Positions 32,286 to 43,600 of a stretch of 64,000 nt of DNA are shown piece after piece. The notes beneath the pieces were generated by a model, which saw only the letters and a list, made by a program, of their open reading frames with translations, was not told the DNA's origin and did no database searches. A program made the translations under genes and the position numbers. The DNA lies in assembly GCA_017893485.1 (NCBI GenBank), contig CM030361.1, forward strand, positions 311,611,469-311,675,468, given 5' to 3'. Source of the DNA: Hemerocallis citrina (Eukaryota; Streptophyta; Magnoliopsida; Asparagales; Asphodelaceae). The stretch's first letter is position 1; each line of letters begins with the position of its first letter.

Positions 32286-35110
32286 TTCTACAAGCATGAT
32301 GGCTCGACATTCGACATTGACCTCGAGCAATGCCCTAGCTTTCTCAAGCTGTATGGGCTAGGCGCTCGGCAATAACCTCAAGTCACAACCTAGCTTTCTC
32401 ACAAGCACGGGAGCTCGACATTGGGCATTAACCTCGAGCAACGCCCTAGCTTTCTCAAGCTATATGGGCTACGCGTTCGACAATGACCTCGAGCCACACC
32501 CTAGCTTTTTCACAAGCATGTGGGTTCAACATTCCGCATTGACCTCGAGCAACGCCACAGCTTTCTCAAGTTGTATGGGCTAGGCGCTCGACAATGACCT
32601 CGAGCCACACCCTAACTTTCTCACAAGTATGAAGGCTCGACATTCGAATTGACCTCGAGCAACACCATAGATTTCTCAAGCTGTATGGGCCAGGTGCTCA
32701 AAAATGACCTCAAGCACACCCTAGCTTTCTCCAAGCACGGGGGCTCGACATTCGACATTGACCTTGAGCAATGCCCTAGCTTTCTCAAGCTGTATATCGA
32801 CAATGACCTCAAGCCACACCCTAGCTTTCTCACAAGGAGGGGCTCGACGCTCGGCATTGACCTCGAGCCATGTCCTAGCTTTCTCACAAGCTATATGGGC
32901 TCGACACTCGGCAATGATCTCGAGCCACACCCTACCTTTCTAACAAGCACGGGGGCTCGACATTCGGCATTGACCTCAAGCAACGCCCTAGCTTTCTCAA
33001 GCTGTATGGACTAGGAGCTCGGTAATGACCTCGAGCCACACCCTAGCTTTCTCACAAGCATGGGGGCTCGACATTCGACATTGACCTCGAGCAAAGCCAT
33101 AACTTTCTCAAGCTATATAGGCTAGGCGCTAGACAATAACCTCGAGCCACACCTTAGCTTTCTCACAAGCATCGGGGCTCGAAATTCGACATTGACCTCG
33201 AGCAACGCCCTAACTTTCTCAAACTGTATGGGCTAGGCACTCGGCAATGACCTTGAGCCACACCCTAGCTTTATCACAAGCACGGTGGGTCGACATTCGG
33301 CATTGACCTTGGGCCACATCCTAGCTTTCTCACAAGATATATCGGCTCGATACTCGGCAGTGACCTTAAGCCCCACCTTAGTTTTCACACAAGAAGGGGG
33401 GATCGACGCTCGGCAGTGACCTCAAGCCACACCGTAACTTTCTCACAAGCAGGAGGGCGTGACGCTCGACATTGACCTTGAGCCACGCCCTAGCTTTCTC
33501 ACAAGCTATATGGGCTCGACGCTCGGCAGTGACCTTGAGCCACACCCTTGCTTTCACACAAGTAGGGGGGCTCGACGCTCGGCAGTTACCTCGAGCCACG
33601 CCCTTGCTTCCTCACAAGCTATATGGGCTTGATGCTCGATAGTGACCTCGAGGAACACCCTAGCTTTCACACAAGCAGGGGAGGCTCGACGCTCGACAGT
33701 GACCTCGAGCCACACCCTAACTTTCTCACAAGCAGGGGGGCTCGACGCTCGGTAGTGACCTCGAGCCACGCCCTAGCTTCCTCACTGGCTATATGGGCTC
33801 GACGCTCGGTAATGACTCGGGCCACACCATAGCTTTCACACAAGGAGGGGGGGGTTCGATGCTCTGCAGTAACCTCGAGCCACCCCCTAGCTCTCTCACA
33901 AGCAGGGAGGCTCGACGCTCGACATTAACCTTGAGTCACGTCCTAGATTTCTCACAAGTTATATGGGCTCGACGCTCGGAAGTATCGTCGAGCCACACCC
34001 TAGATTTCACACAAGCAGAGGGGGATCGACGCTCGGCAGTGACCTCGAGCCACACCTAGCTTTCTCACAAGCAGGGGGGTTCGATGTTCGGCATTGACCT
34101 CGAGCCACGCCCTGACTTTCTCACAGGCTATATGGGCTCGACACTCGGCAGTGACCTCGAGTCACACCCTAGCTTTCTCATAAGCACGGGGGATCGACCT
34201 TCGACATTGACCTCAAGCAACACCCTAGCTTTCTCAAGCTATATGGGCTAGGCACTCGGCAATGACCTCGAGCCACACCCTATCTTTCTCACAAGCATCA
34301 GGGCTCGACATTCGGCATTGACCTCGAGCAACGCCCTAACTTTCTCAAGCTGTATGGATTAGGCGCTCGGCAATGACCTCGAGCCACACCCTACCTTTTT
34401 CACAAGCACGAGGGCTCGACATTCGGCATTGACTTCGAGTAATGCCCTAGCTTTCTCAAGCTGTATGGGCTAGGCGCTCGGCAATGACCTCGAGCCACAC
34501 CCTAACTTTCTCACAAGCAGGAGGCTTGACGCTCTGCATTGACCTCGAGCCATGCCCTAGCTCTCACACTAGCAGGGGGGCTCAACGCTCGGTAGTGACC
34601 TCGAGCCATGCCTTAGTTTCCTCACAAGCTATGAGACTCGACGCTCGGCAGTGACCTCGAGCCACTTCCTAGCTTTCTCACAAGTTAGGGGGCTCGACGC
34701 TCGGCAGTGACCTCGAGCCATCCCCTAGCTCTCACACAAGCAGGGTGGGCTCGACGCTCGGCAATGACCTCGAGCCACGACCTAGCTTCCTTACAAGCTA
34801 TACGGGCTCGACGCTCAACAGCTCTGACACAAGAAGGGGGGGCTCGACACTCGGCAGTGACCTTAAGCCATGCCCTAGCTTCCTTACAAGCTATACGGGC
34901 TCGACGCTTAGCAGCTCTGACACAAGCAGGGGGGTTCGACGCTCGATAGTGACCTCGAACCACGTCCTAGCTTCGTAACAAGCTATACGGGTTTGACGCT
35001 CGGTAATGACCTCGAACCACTCCCTAGCTTTCTCACGAGTAGGGGGGTCGATGCTCGGCACTGGCTCAACGCTCGACACACAAGCATGGAGGCTTGATCG
35101 TCGACGCTCG
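32286..35110. repeat. 56-58-bp tandem array in the Tat 3' region (about 50 units)
   Basis: Units read roughly gggctcgacgctcggca, then gtgacctcgagccacaccct, then agctttctcacaagca. In the left part two unit types alternate (catgggggctcgacattcgg and gtatgggctaggcgctcgg), making a dimer of about 112 bp. In the right part units with tatatgggctcgac and agggggctcgac alternate. The gctcgacgctcgg core is shared with the arrays at 5912-7439 and 14850-15175. Copies are much more diverged than in the array at 781-1340. Confidence 0.92.
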
Positions 35111-35357
35111 ACCCTCGAGCGCCTGTCATGATCTCCAAGCTAATTCCTAGCTCTGTCACAAGCCAGGGCTCGATGCTAGACGCTCGGCCCCCGACCTTTG
35201 GTACTCAACCCTCGACGTCCCTTTTTCTTCAGGAGATCTCCTTCGTCCTACCCCACTTACCTCTCCAAGAAACTGCAAATCATATTCGCCAAACAAGCCG
35301 CTCCACTCTTACTGCAGAGACAAACTATTCATCTACGGCTGGCTTACACAACCCTCC

Positions 35358-35384
35358 AGGAGAGGGGAGGGGGGGGGGGGCTCT
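35358..35384 (+). promoter_or_regulatory. Polypurine tract of the Tat element
   Basis: A nearly pure A/G run with a long G stretch (aggagaggggaggggg..., then gctct) lies directly before the 3' LTR, where plus-strand DNA synthesis is primed. Confidence 0.75.
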
Positions 35385-35881
35385 TGATATGGTGCAGATG
35401 ACGTGGCCCCATTAAGGCCATCAGATCCCCTCAAATTCCGCTCCTCCATGATCATCGGGTCAACTGAAGTCCAACGGGCTTCTGCCAACTTTGGCCTATA
35501 GGCAAACGGGTCTGACCCGGCCGTTAGGGTCCCAGACCCATTTACCCCTACCTATAAATACCAGACCCCCCCTCCTTGCCCAAGGTAATAAACTTTTCCC
35601 CACCTGAACCCTAGCTACTGTTGCTTTCTCAGTGACTGACTAGATCGTCGGAGGGTCTGTCGCTGTGACTTCTCCCGGTGTTTCTAGGCAGTGTGCAAGT
35701 ACAAAAGACCGAGCCGAGCCTCAAAGATCCGAGCCGAGCACCCGGCCTCTACATCTCTCCTGCTACTCCCGAGCCGGTCCTACAACCTAGGATCGGATCA
35801 ACGCCAGTACCACATCTTCGGCTACACAAATTAAAAGAACTCACAATTGTTGTCCCCACACCCCAAAAATAAACAACATCA
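35385..35881 (+). mobile_element. 3' LTR of the full-length Tat element
   Basis: It starts TGATATGG and ends AACAACATCA, 497 bp, with TATAAATA at 35563-35570. It aligns by eye to the 5' LTR with scattered substitutions and lacks the 39-bp internal duplication. A perfect GTAAC duplication follows. Confidence 0.92.
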
Positions 35882-37009
35882 GTAACCTTCAAATTATTTT
35901 GTGCCATTCGTAGTGTTGTTCTCCTATTTCTCAGTTCTCATTACCCGATGTTTTTCTTTTATCTACTTTTTTTTCCTTTGTGTAACATATTTTAAATAAG
36001 TATAAGAGAAAAAAAAGGTTTCCCATCTGCACCACCTTTCAGAATTACGATGAGTTCAAATTTAGCTGCATTTTTGACATGTCAATTGCCCTCAGTTTGA
36101 GAGTGATCACCTAGAAATTAAGAAAAAATAATTGATATTCTAAGATTATTATATATCCTGCTATGTTTACAAATATATCTTTGCACTTGGTTTGTTATAC
36201 CTGTAGGCTGGAGGAGAATTGGAAAATATCAATGTCCCAAAGAGTATATGAACTTTACTATTTATATCACTCTATATATGAGTGCGATTGTTATCAAAAA
36301 ATATATATAAGCGTGATTGAAATATAAGTAGCGGATTTTTTGAATAAAGTTTCTGTACACGCTGCATAGCCTGCTCTCAAAGCTGAGACCTCCCCTTTTA
36401 TCGATCACAACTTTTTACCAGCTGAGCTATAACTCAACAAGTGGTTATCATTACAAAAGCTATAAACAAAGCCATTATTTTATATTTATATAGGACAAAA
36501 GTCAATAAACGCCCCCATTTCCGTTTTGATTAAGAATCATTCCAACGTTTATTTTGAATCAAGAAACTCCCAACTGACATAATTTTGAACCAAAATATCC
36601 TTATGTTTTTGAATCAAGAAACTCCTCTCATTCAAATGTGATTCAAATATAAAAAGAGTATTTGGTTCCATAATTATGGCAGAAGAAAATTTCTTGATAT
36701 ATATCGATATTATCAAATGATGAGTTCGAATTGTTTTTGAGAGAAACAATTTCAACCATCCAAATATTGACAGCATTATTCACAACTAGATAATGATATA
36801 CTTATCTGCCGTACAGTGATCGCAGTGCAATGTAATGTTGTAGCACTTAGTTGCAAGACTATCTTGAGATCCCTTGTCCGAAAGTTAGCGATCTTTCGAG
36901 CGACGGTTTACCTTATGGATCAAACAGGGCCTTAATCTATATGGTAAAATGTCGCTGAAAAGATTCCTAACTTTTTTCGATTTACTCTAACAAATCGAAT
37001 AAGACATGT

Positions 37010-37606
37010 ACACAATAATGACAAAATTTGTTACTTTTTCTTCTTCGTCATTTCATGATAATCAATAACAAATCAATAAATCATAATTTGCAACCTCTGA
37101 TCTGAGACTCAAGCACGAGGAAAGAACACATACTCCTACATGTTTGGGACCCGAAAGGCCCATTTACAGCCCGTTTATGGCCCAATAATCTTAACCCACC
37201 TATCACCTCTATCCCATTAAACCCGAACCTAAAATACGGGGCCCGCAAGACCCGTTGGGACCCACTTTCTCTTTCAATTTTGACCGACAACATCACCAGC
37301 ATTCATCCTCTCTCCTCTGGCTCTTGTCTCTCTGTTCTCTCTCCTCTGTTTCTTCTACTAATGACTATAGTCATAAATAAGGAGCAAGCCCAAACCCGAA
37401 GCTAGTCTCTCCCTCTCTCTCAATTTTTTTGAGAACCCATTTGAGAAGAGAGAAAACCCATTTGAAGGACCCCATAAAGGTGATACCTTTCGGTTCCTTT
37501 CCCCTGCTTTGAGTTCTCATTCTTTAGTTGGCCACCTTTTTCACTAACTTCCCTTTTCTGGGTTTTGCTTGCCCTTTGCAGATTTTGATTTGGGGCTTGT
37601 TGCAAC
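37010..37606 (+). promoter_or_regulatory. Promoter and 5' leader of the unidentified host gene
   Basis: This is single-copy sequence right of the duplication. Pyrimidine-rich runs (ctctctcctctggctcttgt, 37307-37326) and a TATA-like cataaataagg at about 37370-37380 precede an apparent leader with a CT-rich tract (ctctccctctctctcaa) and the start codon at 37607. No ORF within it is convincing. Confidence 0.45.
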
Positions 37607-40600
37607 ATGAAGCTATCTTTGCCGTTTTGGGTGAGTGATTTTTTTTAATAATGTGTTTTTGATTTAACGAAATCAATCTCTTATGTGCTTGTGATTGAAA
37701 AAATGCCCTTTCCTTGGAAAACCCAAATGGTTGGTTATCTTGAGTAATGACATGTGAGAAAAACTAATTACTGTTAATGCATGCTCAAATGTTGGTTGAT
37801 GGAAAGGAATCAGTGCTAATTCGGCAAGAGATACAAAAAATTGTGTGTTACATTGATGAAATCAATCTCTAATGCATGTACTTTATATGTTCAATTTATG
37901 ATATCCCCCCCCTCAAAATTAAGATGAGGATTGTTAGGACCTGTGTTCTGAGAAGGCGTGTTTCTTGAATTAGGGTTTGAAGAAGCGCTGGATTGGGGAG
38001 GAAGAAGATTGGTTTTTATTAACACTTTGAATGAATCAGTACATTTGGTTACCCTCCCTTTTATAGAGATGGGAAATTACATTGGCCCATTGGGGCACGT
38101 GCTAAAGCCTAACAAACTCCTAACTAGCTAACTAACTCTGAAATGGGCCAGTTTTGGAACGAACCTATTACCCGTACCCGATTACAACCCAAACCCTGGA
38201 AAACAGATACACACTAATACATTCACAAACACACACATATTCACAAACACACTAACTGAAACATCCATCCTCATAGCTAAACTATCAGTCACTCTGCTTA
38301 ACCCCTAACAACTCCTACCCCCTCAGAATGAACTTGACCCAACTTCAAACTCAGGAAATTTCAAACGCAGTTCATCAGCATCTTCCCAAGTGGACTCACT
38401 CATGGGTTTCGAAGTCCACTTGATCAGCAACATAACTCCAGCTTCCTTTCCTTTCTTGTATAGGCGCTTATGAAGCACTTTCTCAGGTTGTGCACTCTCA
38501 CTTGCTCTGCTCCACCAATCAGGCAAATCATTTGAAACTAGAGCTGTGTGGTTGCTCCAACACTTCTTCCGCTTCGAGACATGAAAGACATGGTGTATAT
38601 ATGTTGTAGTAGATAAATCTAACCTGCATGCCACTTTCCTATTTTTATCAAGCACTGCATATGTCACGCCCCGCTTCCCAGAATACAGGAACACAGACAC
38701 GTAACTGAGGCCCAGCGAATGATACAGATACATCATTCATAAGCTGTAAATTTAACTCAACAACAAGATAACAATTTCAACCACGAAAGCATATAAAATC
38801 ACAACAGGATAACAAAGTACATGACATATTACATGAACATAACCAACAACTGGAAAGAAACATAGTTACGGGTCAAACACGCCCGGATTACAACAAGGAT
38901 TACATGAATAAAAACAAGAATTAAAATAACATGAAATTAAACAAGACTAAAATCTCTGCTCGGCAACACCTTCGGGTAGTTCTCCATCTGGGCCTGCAAG
39001 TATATTATTACAAGGAAAGAAACAAGTGGTACCCGTTAATGCAAGTCACGGACCGCAAGTGAACAAGCTAACGGGACAATAATAGAATGAAACAAAAGCA
39101 GGAAAGAACAGAGAATCAAGAATCATATGATAGAGCAAATACGACATGTAACAGAATCAAGAACAGGACCTCATGAAACAAATAGCATGCATGTAAACAA
39201 TTAAATAATCCATAGTAACATGTAACATGTAAACGAGTAAGCAAGTAAACGTGTCAACATAAACGAGTAACATGTAGACAAGTAAACAAGTCATCATAAC
39301 CATGTAATATGTAAATGGATCATGCAAGTGTACGTGTCAATGTTATGTCTTTTATTAACCTAACTAGGTAGCACTCCACATGGTTGCTATCCGCAATCAT
39401 GTGGTGGATTCTATAGGTTACGTACTCGGGAAACATATCCAGTCGAGTCAAGTCAAGTATATCTTGTATCAAGATACGTGCAATGTGGACACAGTGTAAC
39501 GTAACGTGAAACATAGAACATAAAATTTGCAAATTTACAATTTGCAACTTGCAAATATGCGTCGGGGAACCACGAGCCCCCGTCCGAGTACGCTCTTCTA
39601 TATTGCCCACTACTAAATCTGTTCCCTTTATACCCCGGCTTGTTATCTTTTTTAATTATAATTAAACATGAACAATAACTACATGCAATAACAGGGACGG
39701 GTAACATGGCAGGATCAAGTATCAAGACTTATACGAGACAGGAAACATATTTTAGGGCTTATAGAACATGTGATGCGACTAATGGCATGTAAAATACTTA
39801 ATCAAAAATATAATATATTATAACAACATGCAACCTAATAACAAGCAATTCATGCACAACATCATGTATATTTATAGGAGTATATATGTGTGTATTAATT
39901 TTTGTGTTCATGTCATGCATATGAGAACAAAGTATTCACGATCACATGTGAATACAGATCGACGGGTTAGGTATGGAAACGGTTATCAATTCGACTTATG
40001 AATGCGAATTGGAGTCAAAAATAATATACTTGCGGTATTTTTACAAGAACTCGTACTAGAACAAATAAAATTGTACAAGAGACACTTGCCTGTTAGTTGA
40101 CGACGATGAATTAAAGATAGAATAACAGGATCAGTATCCCGGGCAGTAGAATACGTGCAAGATGTATGTGGCAGCCACGCCAAATCCAAAATAGCAACTC
40201 CAACAGCAACGACCCCTTTGAACAACTCCAAACAGCAACACAACAGCAACAACTCCCAACAACAACTCCACTGCAACAACTAATAACTCCAATCCAACCC
40301 CTACAAACAGCAACCAACACACCAAACACCACAATATCCAACAGCAAATCAATAATCCCCAGTACAACACACAACCACTTCAAATAAATCCCAAAAACAC
40401 CCTGTTCTTCTTCTTCACCTTTACTGCTCTTCGACACACACAGAGGGGGAGAGAGAGAGAGAGCGCGTGCAGGAGATAAGGGGAAACGGCGACGGGGTGG
40501 CGGGTGGCGCGGCGACGGCTGACAGCAAAAGAGGGGGACGGGGAGCACAAGCAACGACGGAGGGAGTGAGGGTGCCGGCGACGAGGGAGCTCGGGGATCT

Positions 40601-43600
40601 CGAGGTTGAAGACGACGCGGCGGAGTGGTGAGCGCAGGGGAGCTGCGAACGGAGGAGAGTGGAACTTCGGTGGGGCTGAGCGGCAAATGGCGCAGTTGGG
40701 GAAAGCTTCGACTGGATGTTCCCTGGAGGAGATGGCGATGGAGGGCGAGTTCGACGGGGGCTCTGCGGCGAGATGAGCGGCGTGTCGACAAAGAGGGCGA
40801 GGCGAGCTGTCGACAGAGGCGGAATGGAGGAGGGAGAGGGAGTTGGGTTCTCTGTGGTGATGGTGTCGTAATAGGGAGTGAAGCGAGAGGTTGGGGGTGC
40901 GTCGGGTTGTTGAGGCGAGCGGAGGTGCGGGCTCGATGCAGGCGGAGGCGAAGCTTGAGGGCTGTGGTGGAGATGAAGGGCGATAGGGGAGGAATGGGTT
41001 CTCCTTTGTATGGTTCTCTGTTTTGGGTAAAAGAAACAGAGAGGGAGAGATAGAGTGAACGGGAGGGATTGGGTTTTAATATAATAATATAATAAGAAGT
41101 AAAGTGGTGGGGGTGAGAAGTGGGGTGGTTACGAGGAGAATGGGTGATGTGGTCTGCAAAGTGGGGGGTAGTTACTAGGTTATGGGGAAGTGCAAGTACG
41201 GGATTAGAAATGTGGGAAGTCGGAGTACGGGAATTGAAAAAGTGGGGGAGAGGAAAATATTGTATACGGGTAGGGGGGGTCTGCACAATATATGGGTACT
41301 GGATTATTGGATTTGGGCTTGGGCTTAAAAGGACTCAAAATATAAAACATTTAGGGTGTTGGGCTAGATTTCTTGGGCCAGATTTAATAAAAACAAATAC
41401 GAAGTTGGGCTTATAATAAACAATTGGGGTTCAGAATAATAAATATAAAATTGGGTTCATAAAATAGTTTAAATAATAAAATCAATTAGGAGAAAATACT
41501 TACAAAATACTAATTATTTAAAATACAGAAAAATTCTTGAAAATTACGTATTAATGAAAACAGGGGTTACAACATAAGGTCCAAAGTACTTCGTTGCTAG
41601 CTTCCGAGGAATTGGAGTGCGCAAAGTAGACTACCTGTATGGTTGTAGCTTCAACAAGACAATATCTCCAACTTCAAAACTTCTTTCAATCCTCTTTTTA
41701 TCCGCATTCAATTTCATTCTTTCATGTGCAACAACTTCAACAAGGCATCTCTAGAAAGCAACTTATCTTCCACACTTGGCAGATGTGCAGTACTATGGAC
41801 ATAATACCTGGGAGTTGGGGGTGGTCTTCCATATAGTGCTTCAAAAGGGGTCACACCAATTGTTGCATGCCAATTAGTATGATACCAATATTCCGCCCAA
41901 CACAGCCATTTAGCCCATTTTTTTGGCTTTTGTCCACTCATACATCTCAAGTACATAGCCAATGCCTTGTTCACAATCTCCGTTTGGCCATCGAATTGTG
42001 GGTGATATGCAATTGTAGTGTTCAGCTTGCTGCCTTGCTACTTGAAGAACTCCTGCCAAAAGGAGCTAATGAAGATTGGGTCTCTATCAGATACGTTGCT
42101 ATTAGACCTCCCATGGAGTTTAGCAACATTTTCTACAAACACTTGAGCCACTGATTGTGTAGTATAAGGATGTACCAGGCCAATGGAATGTGCATATTTA
42201 GTGAGTATCAACTACAACCAAAATCACATTTTCCTCGTAACTCTTAGGCAGACCTTCAATAAAGTCCATGAAGATATCATTCCACACCATATCAGGAATT
42301 GGCAATGGTTGGAGTAGCTCCGTAGGTGACATAGCTTCATGCTTATTTTGCTGACACAGTAAACATTCTTTCACCATTCTCTTGATCTCCTTATTCATCC
42401 CTATACCTAGGCAACTTATCTTTTGATTCAATACAGGGTTTTATGAAACCCAGAATGACCCCCAATATTAGAATTATGATTATCAGCAATTACCTTCTCC
42501 TTCAAAGTAGATGTGGGACTCAAAAGTATTCTTCCCTTATAATACCAAATATTCCCCAACAGCTTGTAAGAACTTGATGAAAGCTTACCTTGCTTAAGTT
42601 TCAACTGCAATCTAAGAAATCAGGATAATGTAGGACCATCTCCTTTACATCATCAACCCATTGAGGCACAATAAAAGTAATCTCACAAGCTGAATCTTCC
42701 TGCACATCTCTCCTTCTTGACAAACTGTCAGCTCCTATATTGTCTTTCCCTTTCTTGTATTCAACTACAAAATTAAACCCCAATAATTTTCTTAGCCACT
42801 TTTCTTGCATTTCAGTATTTATTCTTTGCTCTATGATGAATTTGATGCTCTTTTGATCAGTTTTGATCACAAATTATCTCCCCAACAAATACTACCTCCA
42901 CTGCTTAATGACAGATAGAATGGCAAACACCTCCTCATATGTTGACAAAGCCAATGATTTTCCCTTCAGGGCCTGTTTGGTTGGAGGGGAATGGAGGGAA
43001 GGGGAGGGAAGAGATTTTAAAAAACATTTCTTGTTTGGTTCATTTTTTATGAGGGGAGAGGAGGGGAGGGGAATGGAGGGGTGCAGAATCCCTCCTGAGC
43101 CAATTTTGGCTCCCCTCCAATATTGAGGGAATTTGGAGGGGAGAGAAAGTGAGTCTAATTTTTTAAAGTGATTGGACTAAACTGCCCTTTTTAGATCTAA
43201 ATTCCTAAAATAAAAAGATATCCTCTCTCTCCCGACTCTCTCTCTCCCACTCGCACTCGCACTCTCATCTAAAATTTTATTTATTTATTTATCTTTTTTA
43301 AGCAAAAATATCATTGTATGTTAAAGCTTTAGCATGCAATGCAAGAGTCTGAATAATACTTGGTCTCTCTGTTAATAGTTGGGGATACATTGCATAGTTT
43401 GAACTTTGATCTCCTTTTCCGTCCACATAGGCAGCAAGAAGTCCTCCTTTAATCACGAAAAGTGAATTGAAAGAATACAAATTAAAGTATTTTTTCTTAT
43501 GAGCTAGATGAGTTGAATCTTGTTACTGTTTTTGTTTATATATAATATTACATAAATATTGGATTTACAGTCGTGGTTTAGCCAACTGGTGGTCTCAGAG

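Larger units (their letters stand above)
26145..35881 (+). mobile_element. Full-length Tat-lineage Ty3/gypsy element, TSD GTAAC
   Basis: Perfect duplication GTAAC at 26140-26144 and 35882-35886. The parts are a 536-bp 5' LTR, a primer site, gag, protease, reverse transcriptase, two RNase H domains, integrase, a 2.8-kb tandem array, a polypurine tract and a 497-bp 3' LTR, together 9737 bp. A second, archaeal-type RNase H after the usual one is a hallmark of the Tat lineage. Every protein domain carries stops or frameshifts and integrase has lost a catalytic residue, so the element is dead. Unlike the element at 1-9928 it has no antisense gene between pol and the LTR. Confidence 0.92.
17657..37009 (+). 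repeat. Tandem duplication, unit B (19.35 kb because of later insertions)
   Basis: The unit runs from gttttggattacac at 17657 to gacatgt at 37009. Beyond it the flank (acacaataatgac) is single-copy, so this is the ancestral right edge. Removing the insertion at 18093-25927 (7835 bp with TSD) and at 26145-35886 (9742 bp with TSD) leaves 1776 bp, against 1761 bp for unit A. The junction shows a 2-bp overlap (GT), which fits end joining or slippage better than recombination between long repeats. The stretch 35887-37009 is gene-free DUF247 flank. Confidence 0.88.

Noticed and set aside
40111..41286. 391-codon minus-strand ORF
   Set aside because: It lies inside a TSD-bounded solo LTR, is low-complexity Pro/Ser/Arg sequence from a CT-rich leader, and has no recognisable domain.
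41980..42200. An intact integrase core in the chromovirus
   Set aside because: The region between [11 protein letters not shown] and the later [13 protein letters not shown] motif is frameshifted and has stops, so no continuous core exists.
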